Shown here: piece by piece, positions 19,948 to 32,746 of the stretch
Layout: every line of letters starts with the position of its first letter
How positions within the stretch are numbered: position 1 is the stretch's first letter
Origin: Paraburkholderia sp. BCC1884
GTDB lineage: Bacteria > Pseudomonadota > Gammaproteobacteria > Burkholderiales > Burkholderiaceae
NCBI RefSeq assembly: GCF_900996225.1
Contig: NZ_CAAJGL010000065.1
Location: forward strand, 1-64,000
Reading direction: 5' to 3'
Length of the DNA: 64,000 nt
Program-made: the position numbers and the translations under genes
Notes under the pieces: model-generated
Database searches by the model: none
What the model saw: the letters and a program-made list of their open reading frames with translations, nothing else
Told to the model about the DNA's origin: nothing

Positions 19948-21347
19948 AACACATCGTCAAACATATTCACTTTGTCGGCATCGGCGGTGTCGGCATGAGC
20001 GGCATCGCGGAGGTGCTGGTCAACCTCGGCTATCAGGTGAGCGGCTCGGATCTGTCGAGCAACGCAGTCACCGATCGTCTGGCCAACCTCGGCGCGCGGG
20101 TCTCGATCGGTCACGCGGCGGAGAACATCGAAGGCGCGAACGCCGTGGTCGTCTCGACGGCAGTGCGTAGCGACAACCCGGAAGTGCTGGCCGCGCGTCA
20201 GCGCCGCATTCCGATCGTGCCGCGCGCGGTGATGCTCGCGGAACTGATGCGCCTGAAGCAGGGCATCGCGATTGCCGGCACGCATGGCAAGACCACCACC
20301 ACCTCGCTGGTGGCGAGCGTGCTGGCCGCGGGTGGGCTCGATCCGACTTTCGTGATCGGCGGCCGCTTGATCAGCGCGGGCGCGAATGCGCGTCTGGGCA
20401 CGGGCGACTTCATCGTCGCGGAAGCGGACGAGTCGGACGCGTCGTTCCTGAATCTGTTCCCGGTAATCGAAGTCATTACGAACATCGACGCCGATCACAT
20501 GGACACCTACGGCCACGACTTCGCGCGGCTCAAGCAGGCGTTCATCGAGTTCACGCATCGCCTGCCGTTCTACGGCATCGCGGTGCTGTGCGTCGACGAT
20601 CCGAACGTGAAGGAGATCCTGCCGTTCGTCTCGAAGCCGATCATCCGCTACGGTCTGGCGCCCGATGCGCAGGTGCGCGCGGTCAACGTCCAGGCGCGCG
20701 ACGGCAAGATGCATTTCACGGCGATGCGTGAAGACGCGGCACCGCTCGACATCGTTTTGAACCTGCCGGGTGAACACAATGTGCAGAACGCGTTGGCCGC
20801 AATCGCAATTGCGACTGAACTTGAGGTGAAAGATGCCGATATCCAGCGAGCACTCGCGGATTTCAACGGCGTAGGCCGACGCTTCCAGCGCTACGGCGAA
20901 GTGCCGGTCGTGACCGAAGGTCAGGCGGCCGGCGCCTACACGCTGGTCGACGACTACGGCCACCATCCGGTCGAGATGGCGGCGACGGTGGCGGCGGCAC
21001 GCGGTGCGTTCCCCGGCCGTCGTCTGGTGCTGGCATTCCAGCCGCACCGCTTCACGCGCACGCGCGATTGCTTCGAAGATTTTGTGAAAGTGCTGTCGAC
21101 TGTCGACGCGCTCGTCCTGACCGAAGTCTATTCGGCCGGTGAAGCGCCGATCGTCGCCGCGGACGGCCGTGCCCTGGCGCGCGCGCTGCGCGTGGCGGGC
21201 AAGGTCGAGCCGGTGTTTGTCGATACGGTGGATGAAGTGCCGGACGCGCTCGCAGCAGTGGTGCGCGACGGCGACGTGGTGATCACGATGGGCGCAGGTT
21301 CGATCGGCGGCGTGCCGGTTCGCCTCGCCCAGGAAATGAAGGTGTGA
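19944..21347 (+). CDS. murC: UDP-MurNAc:L-alanine ligase MurC
   Basis: A 467-residue Mur ligase making the first peptide addition to UDP-MurNAc. [16 protein letters not shown] (Rossmann loop), [14 protein letters not shown] (ATP loop with the His typical of MurC), [35 protein letters not shown] and the C-terminal DDYGHHPVE are visible. Start at the ATG in the murG stop overlap, 17 codons inside the longer open frame. Confidence 0.97.
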   Translation: MKHIVKHIHFVGIGGVGMSGIAEVLVNLGYQVSGSDLSSNAVTDRLANLGARVSIGHAAENIEGANAVVVSTAVRSDNPEVLAARQRRIPIVPRAVMLAELMRLKQGIAIAGTHGKTTTTSLVASVLAAGGLDPTFVIGGRLISAGANARLGTGDFIVAEADESDASFLNLFPVIEVITNIDADHMDTYGHDFARLKQAFIEFTHRLPFYGIAVLCVDDPNVKEILPFVSKPIIRYGLAPDAQVRAVNVQARDGKMHFTAMREDAAPLDIVLNLPGEHNVQNALAAIAIATELEVKDADIQRALADFNGVGRRFQRYGEVPVVTEGQAAGAYTLVDDYGHHPVEMAATVAAARGAFPGRRLVLAFQPHRFTRTRDCFEDFVKVLSTVDALVLTEVYSAGEAPIVAADGRALARALRVAGKVEPVFVDTVDEVPDALAAVVRDGDVVITMGAGSIGGVPVRLAQEMKV

Positions 21348-21352
21348 CTGAG

Positions 21353-22294
21353 ATGAGCAGTATCGATCCGAAACAATTCGGCAAAGTGGCAGTCCTGCTC
21401 GGCGGTGTGTCCGCTGAGCGGGAAGTGTCGCTGACCTCCGGCCGCCTCGTGCTGCAAGGGCTGCGCGACGCCGGTATCGACGCGCATCCGTTCGACCCGT
21501 CCGAGCGTCCGCTTGCCGAGCTGAAAGAGCAGGGCTTCGAGCGCGCGTTCATCGCGCTGCACGGCGGCTACGGTGAGAACGGCCAGATTCAGGGCGCGCT
21601 CGACTTTTACGGCATCAAGTACAACGGCAGCGGCGTGCTCGGCTCGGCGCTCGGTCTGGACAAATTCCGCACCAAGCTCGTGTGGCAGCAACTCGGGATT
21701 CCGACGCCGCCGTTCGAAACCGTGCTGCGCGGCGACGACTACGAAGCGCGCGCGAAAGACATCGTCGCGAAGCTCTGCTTGCCGCTCTTCGTGAAACCGG
21801 CGAGCGAAGGTTCGAGCGTTGCCGTGATCAAGGTCAAGAGCGCCGACGCATTGCCGGCAGCGCTGATCGAAGCGGTCAAGTACGACAGGATCGTGGTGGT
21901 CGAGAAGAGCATCGAAGGCGGCGGCGAGTACACCGCGTGCATCGCCGGCAATCTCGATCTGCCGGTGATCCGTATCGTGCCGGCCGGCGAGTTCTACGAC
22001 TATCACGCGAAGTACATCGCCAACGACACGCAGTACCTGATCCCGTGCGGTCTCGCAGCGGAAGAAGAAGCGCGTCTGAAGGTGTTGGCGCGCCGTGCGT
22101 TCGACGTGCTCGGCTGCACCGACTGGGGCCGTGCCGATTTCATGATGGACGCCGAGGGCAACCCGTATTTCCTGGAAGTGAACACCGCGCCTGGCATGAC
22201 CGATCACTCGCTGCCGCCGAAAGCGGCGCGTGCGGTGGGCATCAGCTATCAGGATCTGGTTGTCAGCGTGTTGGCGCTGACGTTGAAGGACTAA
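21353..22294 (+). CDS. ddl: D-alanine--D-alanine ligase
   Basis: A 313-residue ATP-grasp enzyme joining two D-Ala for Mur[68 protein letters not shown] and the metal-binding [12 protein letters not shown] are visible. ATG at 21353 gives the usual [10 protein letters not shown] start. A GTG at 21344 overlapping the murC stop would add three residues and cannot be excluded. Its place between murC and ftsQ matches the ddlB position of other dcw clusters. Confidence 0.96.
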   Translation: MSSIDPKQFGKVAVLLGGVSAEREVSLTSGRLVLQGLRDAGIDAHPFDPSERPLAELKEQGFERAFIALHGGYGENGQIQGALDFYGIKYNGSGVLGSALGLDKFRTKLVWQQLGIPTPPFETVLRGDDYEARAKDIVAKLCLPLFVKPASEGSSVAVIKVKSADALPAALIEAVKYDRIVVVEKSIEGGGEYTACIAGNLDLPVIRIVPAGEFYDYHAKYIANDTQYLIPCGLAAEEEARLKVLARRAFDVLGCTDWGRADFMMDAEGNPYFLEVNTAPGMTDHSLPPKAARAVGISYQDLVVSVLALTLKD

Positions 22295-22318
22295 CCGGGG
22301 CGACCCGAAAGCAACACC

Positions 22319-23071
22319 ATGTGGAACAACGTTCGCCAGCTCAATTTCGCCGCCAACGCATTGCATGCGTTGCTGGTGCTCGTGCTGCTGGCGGCAGGCG
22401 GTTACTGGATGATCCAGCGTCCGAATTTCACGCTGCGCGAAATTCAGATCGACGGCGATACGGAGCACATCAATTCGCCGACGGTGCGCGCCGGCGTAGT
22501 GGGACGCTTGAAGGGCAACTTTTTCACGGTGGATCTCGACGTGGCGCGTACGGCCTTCGAGCAGATGCCGTGGGTGCGTCACGCAAGCGTGCGGCGGGTC
22601 TGGCCGAATGCGCTGGCTGTCACGCTGGAGGAGTACAAACCGCTGGGAACGTGGGGCAGCGATCAGCTGGTGAGCGTGGACGGCGATCTGTTCACTGCGA
22701 ACCAGGGTGAGCTCGAAGAGGATCTGCCGGCGTTCGACGGACCGGACGGCACGGCAAAGGAAGTCGTCGCGCGGTATCACGACTTCCAGAAATGGTTTGC
22801 GCCGTTGGGCGCGACGCCTGAAGAGGTGACACTGTCGGCGCGCTACGCGTGGACGGTGAAGCTGTCGAACGGCACGCAGGTGGAACTTGGACGCGAACGC
22901 AATCAGGACACGCTTCTGGACCGGAGCAAGCGTCTGACGGCGGCGTGGAACGCGGTGACGCAACGGTGGGGAAAGGATATCGAGTATGCGGACTTGCGCT
23001 ATCCGAACGGTTTCGCGATTCGTGCCGCTGGCATGCGCTTCATCAGCGAACCCGACAAAGGCAAGAAGTAA
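22319..23071 (+). CDS. ftsQ: Cell division protein FtsQ
   Basis: A 250-residue bitopic divisome protein. A short cytoplasmic N-terminus and one membrane helix (about residues 16-34) lead to a periplasmic POTRA domain (FTLREIQIDGDTEHIN, residues about 39-110) and the FtsQ beta domain. FtsQ joins FtsL and FtsB to activate FtsWI. The conserved VRHASVRRVWPNALAVTLEEY sits at the POTRA/beta junction. It lies 24 bp after ddl and 27 bp before ftsA. Confidence 0.95.
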   Translation: MWNNVRQLNFAANALHALLVLVLLAAGGYWMIQRPNFTLREIQIDGDTEHINSPTVRAGVVGRLKGNFFTVDLDVARTAFEQMPWVRHASVRRVWPNALAVTLEEYKPLGTWGSDQLVSVDGDLFTANQGELEEDLPAFDGPDGTAKEVVARYHDFQKWFAPLGATPEEVTLSARYAWTVKLSNGTQVELGRERNQDTLLDRSKRLTAAWNAVTQRWGKDIEYADLRYPNGFAIRAAGMRFISEPDKGKK

Positions 23072-23098
23072 ACGGACATCACACGCAATGAGCACGCT

Positions 23099-24331
23099 AT
23101 GAGTAAAGACTATAAAGATCTGCTGGTCGCCCTCGACATTGGGACGTCGAAGGTGGTGGCCATCGTCGCCGAGTTGAAGGGCGAGGGTCACTACGAGGTG
23201 ATCGGCCTCGGCCAGAGCGAATCGAAGGGGCTCAAGAAAGGCGTGGTGGTGAATATCGAAGCCACCGTGCAGTCCATTCAGCGCGCGCTCGAAGAAGCCG
23301 AGCTGATGGCCGATTGCAAGATCACCAATGTTTTCACCGGGATCGCCGGCAGCCATATCCGCAGCTTCAATTCGAGCGGCATGGTGGCGATCAAGGAGAA
23401 GGAAGTCACGCAGGCCGATGTGGCGCGCGTGATCGAGACGGCCAAGGCGATCAACATCCCGACCGATCAGCAGGTGCTGCATATCCTGACGCAGGAATTC
23501 ATCATCGACGGTCAGGAAGATGTGCGCGAGCCGATCGGCATGAGCGGTATTCGCCTCGAAGTGAAGGTGCATATCGTCACCGGCGCGGTGAGCGCGGCGC
23601 AGAACATCGTCAAGTGCGTGCGCCGTTGCGGGCTCGAAGTGAACGATCTGATTCTGCAGCCGCTGGCGTCGTCGCTCGCGGTGCTGACGGAAGACGAAAA
23701 AGAACTCGGCGTGGTGCTGGTCGATATCGGCGGCGGCACGACGGACATCGCGATTTTCAGCGAAGGCGCGATCCGTCATACGGCGGTGATTCCGATTGCC
23801 GGCGATCAGATCACGAGCGACATCGCGATGGCGCTGCGCACGCCGACGCCGGACGCGGAAGACATCAAGGTGGATTACGGCATCGCCAAACAGGCTTTGG
23901 CCGATCCGGACGAAATGATCGAAGTGCCGGGTCTCGGCGAGCGCGGCCCGCGCACGCTGTCGCGCCAGGCGCTGGCGGCGGTGGTCGAGCCGCGTGTCGA
24001 AGAACTGTTTTCGCTCGTGCAGCAGGTGGTGCGCGAGTCGGGTTACGAGGAACTGCTGAGCTCCGGCGTGGTGCTGACCGGCGGCGCGTCGATGATGCTC
24101 GGTATGGTCGAGCTCGGTGAGGACATTTTCCTGAAGCCGGTGCGCATTGGCGTGCCGGAATACGCGGGCGGTCTCGCCGATGTGGTGCGCAATCCGCGCT
24201 ACTCGACCGCGATGGGCTTGCTCGTCGAAGGACGCTCGCAACGCATGCGCGGCCGCAAGGTCGCGGTGCAGTCGGGCTCGATGGGACAAGTGTTCACGCG
24301 CATGAAGGACTGGTTCCTCGGTAACTTTTAA
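23099..24331 (+). CDS. ftsA: Cell division protein FtsA
   Basis: A 410-residue actin-like ATPase that tethers FtsZ to the membrane and recruits later divisome proteins. ALDIGTSKVVAIVAE is the phosphate-1 loop, VLVDIGGGTTDIAIF phosphate-2 and VVLTGGASMMLGM the adenosine loop, and the SHIRSFNSSGMVAI region is domain 1C. The C-terminal amphipathic membrane-targeting helix is seen as MGQVFTRMKDWFLGNF. Normal length. Confidence 0.97.
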   Translation: MSKDYKDLLVALDIGTSKVVAIVAELKGEGHYEVIGLGQSESKGLKKGVVVNIEATVQSIQRALEEAELMADCKITNVFTGIAGSHIRSFNSSGMVAIKEKEVTQADVARVIETAKAINIPTDQQVLHILTQEFIIDGQEDVREPIGMSGIRLEVKVHIVTGAVSAAQNIVKCVRRCGLEVNDLILQPLASSLAVLTEDEKELGVVLVDIGGGTTDIAIFSEGAIRHTAVIPIAGDQITSDIAMALRTPTPDAEDIKVDYGIAKQALADPDEMIEVPGLGERGPRTLSRQALAAVVEPRVEELFSLVQQVVRESGYEELLSSGVVLTGGASMMLGMVELGEDIFLKPVRIGVPEYAGGLADVVRNPRYSTAMGLLVEGRSQRMRGRKVAVQSGSMGQVFTRMKDWFLGNF

Positions 24332-24451
24332 CGCATTCGCTTTAAAGCAAATTCGCGCTGGTGCCGGCGGCTGGCGCGCGACAGGGGGTTGCCCGATCTC
24401 CTGCCGAATAACGGCCGAGTGGCTGTAACTTTTTATCTTGACGGAGGCATC

Positions 24452-25654
24452 ATGGATTTCCAAATGCTGGAAACCGAAACGAACGGCACCATCATCAAGG
24501 TGGTCGGAGTAGGTGGCGCTGGTGGTAATGCTGTGCAGCACATGATCAACAAGGGCGTGCAAGGCGTCGACTTCATCGTGATGAACACGGACGCGCAGGC
24601 TCTGTCGCGTTCGCGCGCCACCGCGGTGATCCAGTTGGGCAACACGGGTTTGGGCGCCGGCGCCAAGCCGGAAATGGGCCGCGCCGCTGCGGAAGAAGCC
24701 CGTGAGCGCATCGCCGACGCACTGCGCGGCGCGCACATGGTCTTCATCACGGCCGGTATGGGCGGCGGCACGGGTACGGGCGCAGCGCCCGTGGTCGCGC
24801 AGATCGCCAAGGAAATGGGTATCTTGACCGTTGGTGTAGTCAGCAAGCCGTTCGAGTTCGAAGGCGGCAAGCGCATGCGTGTGGCAGAAGCTGGTTCGCA
24901 GCAACTGGAGGATCACGTCGACTCGCTGATCGTCGTTCTGAACGACAAGCTGTTCGAGGTGATGGGCGATGACGCCGAGATGGACAAGTGCTTCCAGTGC
25001 GCAGACGACGTTCTGAACAACGCAGTTGCCGGCATCGCGGAAATCATCAACGTCGACGGTCTGGTGAACGTCGACTTCGAAGACGTGAAGACGGTGATGG
25101 GCGAGCAGGGCAAGGCGATGATGGGCACGGCGACGGTTGCCGGCGTCGATCGCGCACGTCTGGCGGCCGAGCAGGCTGTGGCCAGCCCGCTGCTGGAAGG
25201 GGTGGATCTGTCGGGCGCGCGTGGCGTGCTGGTCAACATCACGTCGAGCCGTTCGCTGCGTCTGTCGGAAACGCGCGAAGTGATGAACACCATCAAGAGC
25301 TATGCAGCAGAAGACGCAACGGTGATCTTCGGCGCGGTGTACGACGATGCAATGGGCGACGCCCTGCGCGTGACGGTCGTGGCAACGGGTCTGGGCCGTG
25401 CGGCGAAGAAGCAGCAATCGGCACCGATGACGCTGCTGCGCACCGGCACCGACAACCAGCCGATCAGCTCGATGGGTCACGCAGCGTACGCACCGTCGGT
25501 GTCGCACGCGAGCACGGCCGATTACGGCGCGCTGGATACGCCGGCTGTGTGGCGCACGTCGCGCGACACGGCGGCTTCGCATGTGCAGGCGCTGCAGGAA
25601 AAGGGCGTCGACACGTACGACATTCCGGCGTTCCTGCGCAAGCAGGCGGACTGA
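24452..25654 (+). CDS. ftsZ: Cell division GTPase FtsZ
   Basis: A 400-residue tubulin homologue forming the Z ring. The GTP signature GGGTGTG is at residues 104-110, preceded by KVVGVGGAGGNAVQHM and followed by the T7 loop NVDFEDVKTVM. The variable linker is short, and the C-terminal peptide DIPAFLRKQAD binds FtsA and other partners. The ATG at 24452 has a strong ACGGAGG site; an open frame extends to 24389 without FtsZ character. It is the last gene of the dcw cluster. Confidence 0.98.
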   Translation: MDFQMLETETNGTIIKVVGVGGAGGNAVQHMINKGVQGVDFIVMNTDAQALSRSRATAVIQLGNTGLGAGAKPEMGRAAAEEARERIADALRGAHMVFITAGMGGGTGTGAAPVVAQIAKEMGILTVGVVSKPFEFEGGKRMRVAEAGSQQLEDHVDSLIVVLNDKLFEVMGDDAEMDKCFQCADDVLNNAVAGIAEIINVDGLVNVDFEDVKTVMGEQGKAMMGTATVAGVDRARLAAEQAVASPLLEGVDLSGARGVLVNITSSRSLRLSETREVMNTIKSYAAEDATVIFGAVYDDAMGDALRVTVVATGLGRAAKKQQSAPMTLLRTGTDNQPISSMGHAAYAPSVSHASTADYGALDTPAVWRTSRDTAASHVQALQEKGVDTYDIPAFLRKQAD

Positions 25655-25904
25655 GCGCGCAAGCAGGCTTTCGTTGCCGCGCTTCTCAGGAAGCGTTGGC
25701 GGACGAATGCACGAGCGTGGCGGGTGAACGGCGAACAGGTCGCGTATCGTCAGATTCGCGGCACGGAAAACTGCCCTCTTCGGATGCGCGAAGCGGATTG
25801 GGCGACTGTCGCCGGGCGGCGGAGCCTCTGAGAGGTTATGCGCCGAATTTCACTGCGACACGACGACGTGCGAGCGTGCTTCGCATCGATGCAAAGGACT
25901 GAGC

Positions 25905-26408
25905 ATGATTCAAGCTGGTGACAAGCTGCCCGACGCAACGCTCTTCGAGTTGATCGAAGACGAGCGGGCGGGCTGCACGATCGGGCCTAACAGCTTCGAC
26001 GTGCGCGAGCAGACGGCGGGTAAGCGCGTGGTGATCTTCGGATTGCCGGGTGCGTTCACGCCGACCTGTTCGGCCAAACACGTACCGGGTTACATCGGGC
26101 ACGCCGAGCAGTTGCGGGCGGCGGGCGTCGACGAAATCTGGTGTGTGTCCGTCAACGACGCGTTCGTAATGGGCGCGTGGGGACGCGATCAGCACGCCTC
26201 GGGCAAGGTGCGCATGATGGCGGACGGTAGTGCGGCTTTCACGCGAGCGCTCGGTCTCGAGCAGGATTTGTCGGCGCGCGGCATGGGAATCCGTTCCCAG
26301 CGCTACGCGATGGTGGTCGACGACGGCGTGGTCAAGACGTTGAACGTCGAGGCTGCCGGCAAATTCGAAGTCAGCGATGCTGGGAGTATTCTCGCTACGT
26401 TGAGCTAG
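25905..26408 (+). CDS. Peroxiredoxin (Prx5-like, redoxin family)
   Basis: A 167-residue thiol peroxidase of the Prx5 type, reducing hydroperoxides in the cytoplasm. The peroxidatic Cys55 lies in PGAFTPTCS, the Prx5 signature, with FGLPGAFTP before it and CVSVNDAFVMGAW and the C-terminal Arg of GIRSQRYAM completing the active site. A second Cys at about residue 24 might act as resolving cysteine, which is inference. AAGGA precedes the ATG. The 250-bp gap after ftsZ holds no gene that I can support. A peroxiredoxin here, between ftsZ and lpxC, is usual in Burkholderiales. Confidence 0.92.
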   Translation: MIQAGDKLPDATLFELIEDERAGCTIGPNSFDVREQTAGKRVVIFGLPGAFTPTCSAKHVPGYIGHAEQLRAAGVDEIWCVSVNDAFVMGAWGRDQHASGKVRMMADGSAAFTRALGLEQDLSARGMGIRSQRYAMVVDDGVVKTLNVEAAGKFEVSDAGSILATLS

Positions 26409-26492
26409 TTATGCGGGCGTTCAGACCTTCGCCCCGGCACCGCGTTGTGCATGGGCAACGATCGCAAGACGCTTTTGTGACAGGCCGTTACG

Positions 26493-26536
26493 CGGGCCGA
26501 TGACCGGAAACGCCTCCGTTCCGGGGCATCGGCCCG
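26493..26536 (+). repeat. Long imperfect hairpin between the peroxiredoxin gene and lpxC
   Basis: CGGGCCGATG (26493-26502) pairs perfectly with CATCGGCCCG (26527-26536), and CCGGAA pairs with TTCCGG inside it, with only an A/GG interior loop: 16 base pairs in all. There is no T-tract after it, so it is not a plain terminator. It lies about 150 bp before lpxC. Confidence 0.6.
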
Positions 26537-26623
26537 TCACGCTTTCCTCGCGGGCGCCCATTGGGTAATGCAGCGAAACAGATTGATACCTTCCCTGCGA
26601 CGACGCTCCATAGGGTATTGGAG

Positions 26624-26629
26624 TATAAT
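26624..26629 (+). promoter_or_regulatory. -10 box of a candidate lpxC promoter
   Basis: Consensus TATAAT 57 bp upstream of the lpxC ATG in a locally AT-rich stretch. No good -35 hexamer is seen at 16-18 bp upstream, so an activator or another element would be required. Confidence 0.45.
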
Positions 26630-26685
26630 TCGTGCTATGGAATAAAAAGTCCCGATTGGGATTTTCAATCGAATAGAAGATCACC

Positions 26686-27603
26686 ATGTTGAAGCAGCGC
26701 ACTATCAAACAGATCGTCAAGACAGTCGGCATCGGCCTGCACTCGGGCCGCAAAGTCGAACTGACGCTCCGCCCGGCGGCGCCGGATACGGGCATTGTGT
26801 TTTCGCGCGTGGATTTGGCCACGCCGGTGGACATTCCTGCGTCGGCGATGGCGATTGGCGATACGCGGCTGGCTTCGGTGTTGCAGAAAGACGGCGCGCG
26901 CGTCTCGACCATCGAGCATCTGATGTCCGCTTGCGCCGGTCTTGGCATCGACAATCTTTACGTCGACGTCACCGCTGAAGAAATTCCGATCATGGACGGC
27001 AGCGCCGGCTCATTCGTGTTTCTGATTCAATCGGCGGGTATCGAAGAGCAGAACGCGGCGAAGAAATTCATCAAGGTCACCAAGCCGGTTGAAATTCGCG
27101 ATGGCGACAAATTCGCGCGTCTCGACCCGTATTTCGGTTTCAAGCTCAAATTTACGATCGACTTCCGCCATCCGGCTGTGGATAAGACCGGCCAGGCGCT
27201 GGAAGTGGATTTCGCCAATACGTCGTACGTGCGGGAAATTGCCCGTGCGCGCACGTTCGGCTTCGCGCATGAAGTGGAAATGATGCGTGAGTTGGGTCTG
27301 GCACGCGGCGGCAGCATGGACAACGCGATCGTGCTGGACGAATACCGCATCCTGAACAACGACGGCCTGCGTTACGACGACGAGTTCGTGAAGCACAAGA
27401 TGCTCGACGCGATCGGCGATCTGTATGTGATTGGTCATCCGTTGCTGGCTTCGTACGACGCGTACAAGTCGGGTCACGGACTGAACAACCAGTTGTTGCG
27501 CGAGTTGCTGGCGCACGAAGATTCGTACGAAATCGTCACCTTCGACGACACGCAGAAGGCTCCGCGCGGCTTCGCGTATGAGACGCAGACGGCTTTTGCC
27601 TGA
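26686..27603 (+). CDS. lpxC: UDP-3-O-acyl-N-acetylglucosamine deacetylase LpxC
   Basis: A 305-residue zinc amidase that catalyses the committed step of lipid A biosynthesis in the cytoplasm. The N-terminal [18 protein letters not shown] and the zinc ligands His78 (STIEHLMSA) and the His and Asp of [15 protein letters not shown] are visible. The catalytic His lies in [13 protein letters not shown]. Normal length. It ends in a strong bidirectional terminator and is transcribed independently of ftsZ, judging by the hairpin and TATAAT upstream. Confidence 0.98.
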   Translation: MLKQRTIKQIVKTVGIGLHSGRKVELTLRPAAPDTGIVFSRVDLATPVDIPASAMAIGDTRLASVLQKDGARVSTIEHLMSACAGLGIDNLYVDVTAEEIPIMDGSAGSFVFLIQSAGIEEQNAAKKFIKVTKPVEIRDGDKFARLDPYFGFKLKFTIDFRHPAVDKTGQALEVDFANTSYVREIARARTFGFAHEVEMMRELGLARGGSMDNAIVLDEYRILNNDGLRYDDEFVKHKMLDAIGDLYVIGHPLLASYDAYKSGHGLNNQLLRELLAHEDSYEIVTFDDTQKAPRGFAYETQTAFA

Positions 27604-27640
27604 GCGGTTCTGTGTGGATCGTCCCAAGCGGACGGATGGA

Positions 27641-27667
27641 AAAAACGGCCCAGATGGGCCGTTTTTT
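27641..27667. terminator. Bidirectional terminator between lpxC and the dciA-like gene
   Basis: AAAAACGGCCC-AGAT-GGGCCGTTTTTTT: the A-tract on one side and the T-tract on the other make it a terminator on both strands. It serves lpxC (+) and the convergent DUF721 gene (-), whose stop is at 27673. Confidence 0.92.
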
Positions 27668-27672
27668 TATGC

Positions 27673-28158
27673 TCAGCGATTTCTCCGATGCCGGGCCGCC
27701 ATTTTCGCCAAGGCTTCCTGCAACGGCGACGGCGCGAGCGATTCGCTCAGTGCATGCAGCGCGTCGGCGCCGACTGGCGTCATACGCGCCTGTTTGACCG
27801 ACGGCGGCTCTTTGATAGCCTGCGGACGCACACGAATCCTGAGCGCATTGACCGGCCAGCCGCGCTGCTGCAAATCCGATAGCAGACGCGGCTCCAGATG
27901 CCGCAAGCGCGCCGCGAGCGCATTGTGCCCAGCAAACAGGGCCAGCACGCCCTCCTTGATGAAGCCCGGCTCGACGCTCGTCGCCAGATAATCGGGGAGC
28001 AGTGCGCGCAAATCCTTTTCCAGCGCCGCAATCTGCTCGACGCCCGCGCGCAGGGCCGCGTACGCGTCGGTGCGATTGAGCACCTCGGCGACGGGCTGCG
28101 GGCGGCGCGCTTTGAACTGCTGGGGCGGCGGCCTTGAAAAGGAAGGAAAGCGGCTCAT
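27673..28158 (-). CDS. DUF721/DciA family protein
   Basis: A 161-residue protein of the DUF721 family, which includes DciA, the ancestral loader/recruiter of the replicative helicase DnaB. The pattern is PVAEVLNRTDAYAALRAGVEQI, then a core around LLPDYLATSVEPGFIKEGVLALFAGHNALAARLRHLEPRLL-type helices and strand (residues about 50-100), and a basic C-terminus. In Burkholderiales such a gene lies between lpxC and secA. Family membership is fairly clear, but a DciA function in this organism is inferred. It converges on lpxC. Confidence 0.82.
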   Translation of the reverse strand: MSRFPSFSRPPPQQFKARRPQPVAEVLNRTDAYAALRAGVEQIAALEKDLRALLPDYLATSVEPGFIKEGVLALFAGHNALAARLRHLEPRLLSDLQQRGWPVNALRIRVRPQAIKEPPSVKQARMTPVGADALHALSESLAPSPLQEALAKMAARHRRNR

Positions 28159-28324
28159 TTTCTATGGTGACGGTGTGGTCGCGCCCTATGCGCGTTCACG
28201 CCGCGATTGTACCGCGCGGGATGCACGCGAGCCCGCCTCGATGCGTCATGTCGGAGGTCGCTGCGGCGGGCGTTGAACGCCTCGCCGTCGTCGAAGAGCC
28301 GACACAGGCGCGGCCGGGGGCGCG

Positions 28325-28333
28325 TGCTAAAAT
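28325..28333 (+). promoter_or_regulatory. Candidate extended -10 promoter of secA
   Basis: TGCTAAAAT is an extended -10 element (TGn plus TAAAAT), 115 bp before the secA ATG. The -35 position is not recognisable. The rest of the 290-bp gap between the dciA-like gene and secA shows no supported gene. Confidence 0.4.
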
Positions 28334-28448
28334 GCCCGATTCGAATTCACTCTTGGACTAAGCCGCCGAGGCCCTTCCGACCCCGGAGCGCACGTGCACG
28401 ACCTGCACGCCGCGACCCAGCCGAAGCCGCGACGCAGACACCGATCCG

Positions 28449-31262
<2,814 letters not shown>

Positions 31263-31271
31263 AGCCTAAGG

Positions 31272-31295
31272 CGGCGCGCTTCCAGGCGCGCCGCG
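31272..31295 (+). terminator. GC-rich hairpin after secA
   Basis: GCGGCGCGC-TTCCAG-GCGCGCCGC, a perfect 9-bp stem starting 10 bp after the secA stop. It is followed only by GCTGTTTC, so termination is probably partial. Confidence 0.55.
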
Positions 31296-31421
31296 CTGTT
31301 TCAGGCGGTGCTTTACCGTCCCGCCTGGTGGCGCGCTCACTGCCAGCGCGTCGGTTGTAGCGCTCTTTGTAGATTTCGCGGTGGTCCGGCAACCTGCCCG
31401 TGCCATCAGTTTGCTATCCCG

Positions 31422-31448
31422 ATGCCGGCGTCTGCCGGCATTTTCTTC
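31422..31448 (+). terminator. Terminator-like hairpin directly upstream of the argJ start
   Basis: ATGCCGGC-GTCT-GCCGGCAT, a perfect 8-bp stem, runs directly into TTTTCTTC, only 15 bp before the argJ ATG at 31463. The shape is that of a Rho-independent terminator. It either ends secA transcripts or acts as an attenuator for argJ, because no room for a promoter remains downstream of it. Confidence 0.65.
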
Positions 31449-31462
31449 GACAGGTCGCGACC

Positions 31463-32704
31463 ATGGCTGTCAATTTCCCCTCGATCGATCCCGCTCAACT
31501 CCACCCCATCGCCGGCGTCACGCTGGGCTGGGCGGAGGCGAATATCCGCAAGCCGAACCGCAAGGACGTACTCGTTATTTCCGTGGGCGAAAGCGCCACG
31601 GTCGGCGGCGTGTTCACGCAGAACCGTTTTTGCGCGGCGCCCGTGACGGTGTGCCGGGAGAATCTGGAACGTGTGCGTGCAGGCGGCAGGCCGATTCGCG
31701 CGCTGGTGATCAACACCGGCAACGCCAATGCGGGCACGGGTGAGCCGGGCCTCGTGGCGGCGCGCGAAACCTGCGCCGAGCTGGCGCGTCTGGCGGACAT
31801 CGCGCCGGAACAGGTGTTGCCGTTCTCGACGGGCGTGATTCTGGAGCCGCTGCCCGTCGATCGTCTGAAGGCCGGTCTGCCGGCTGCGCTGGCCAATCGC
31901 AAGGAAGCCAACTGGTTCGACGCCGCGCAGGCGATCATGACCACGGACACGCTGCCGAAGGCCGCTTCGCGCCAGGTCACGATCGACGGCCACACGGTCA
32001 CGCTCACCGGCATCAGCAAGGGCGCCGGCATGATCAAGCCGAACATGGCGACCATGCTGGGCTTCCTCGCGTTCGACGCCGCCGTCGCCCAGCCGGTGCT
32101 CGACGCGCTGGTCAAGCACGTGGCGGACCGCTCGTTCAACTGCATCACGATCGATGGCGATACCTCGACCAACGATTCGTTCATCCTGATCGCGTCGGGC
32201 AGATCGAGCCTGCCGGCGATCACCTCCACCGACTCGCCCGCTTATGCAGCGTTGCGCGACGCGGTGACCGACGTCGCCCAGAGCCTCGCACAACTGATCG
32301 TGCGCGACGGCGAAGGCGCGACCAAATTCATGACCGTGCAAGTGGAAGGCGGCTCGAGCGTCGGCGAATGCCGCCAGATCGCGTATGCGATCGGCCATTC
32401 GCCGCTCGTGAAGACGGCTTTCTATGCATCGGACCCGAATCTCGGCCGCATCCTGGCGGCCATCGGTTATGCCGGCGTGGACGATCTCGACGTCAGCAAA
32501 ATCGATCTGTATCTGGACGACGTGCTGGTCGCGACGGGCGGCGGCCGCAATCCGGCCTACCGTGAAGAAGACGGCCAGCGCGTCATGAAAAAGAGCGAGA
32601 TCGGCATTCGCGTCGTCCTCGGACGCGGCGCTGCGCAAGCCACGATCTGGACTTGCGATCTGTCGCACGACTACGTGAGCATCAACGCCGACTATCGTTC
32701 GTAA
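31463..32704 (+). CDS. argJ: Bifunctional glutamate N-acetyltransferase / amino-acid acetyltransferase ArgJ
   Basis: A 413-residue enzyme that transfers acetyl from N-acetylornithine to glutamate, recycling acetyl in arginine biosynthesis. It matures by self-cleavage before Thr197 in [10 protein letters not shown], whose Thr becomes the nucleophile of the beta chain. Other family blocks are [58 protein letters not shown] and the C-terminal [16 protein letters not shown]. The ATG at 31463 gives the family start MAVNFP; the frame extends upstream across the hairpin but shows no homology there. Confidence 0.96.
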   Translation: MAVNFPSIDPAQLHPIAGVTLGWAEANIRKPNRKDVLVISVGESATVGGVFTQNRFCAAPVTVCRENLERVRAGGRPIRALVINTGNANAGTGEPGLVAARETCAELARLADIAPEQVLPFSTGVILEPLPVDRLKAGLPAALANRKEANWFDAAQAIMTTDTLPKAASRQVTIDGHTVTLTGISKGAGMIKPNMATMLGFLAFDAAVAQPVLDALVKHVADRSFNCITIDGDTSTNDSFILIASGRSSLPAITSTDSPAYAALRDAVTDVAQSLAQLIVRDGEGATKFMTVQVEGGSSVGECRQIAYAIGHSPLVKTAFYASDPNLGRILAAIGYAGVDDLDVSKIDLYLDDVLVATGGGRNPAYREEDGQRVMKKSEIGIRVVLGRGAAQATIWTCDLSHDYVSINADYRS

Positions 32705-32746
32705 CCGGGTTCATTACGCGGCCTCGTGGCCGCTAAATTCACAGCT

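Noticed and set aside
21128..25582. A 1484-codon open frame on the minus strand opposite murC-ftsZ
   Set aside because: It is antisense to six well-identified genes. In GC-rich genomes with G/C at third positions, one antisense frame commonly stays free of stops. The translated sequence is Arg/His-rich with no domain features.
28159..28448. Several small open frames between the dciA-like gene and secA
   Set aside because: Overlapping frames in GC-rich DNA with Arg/Ala/Pro-rich products and no start signals; the space more likely holds the secA promoter.
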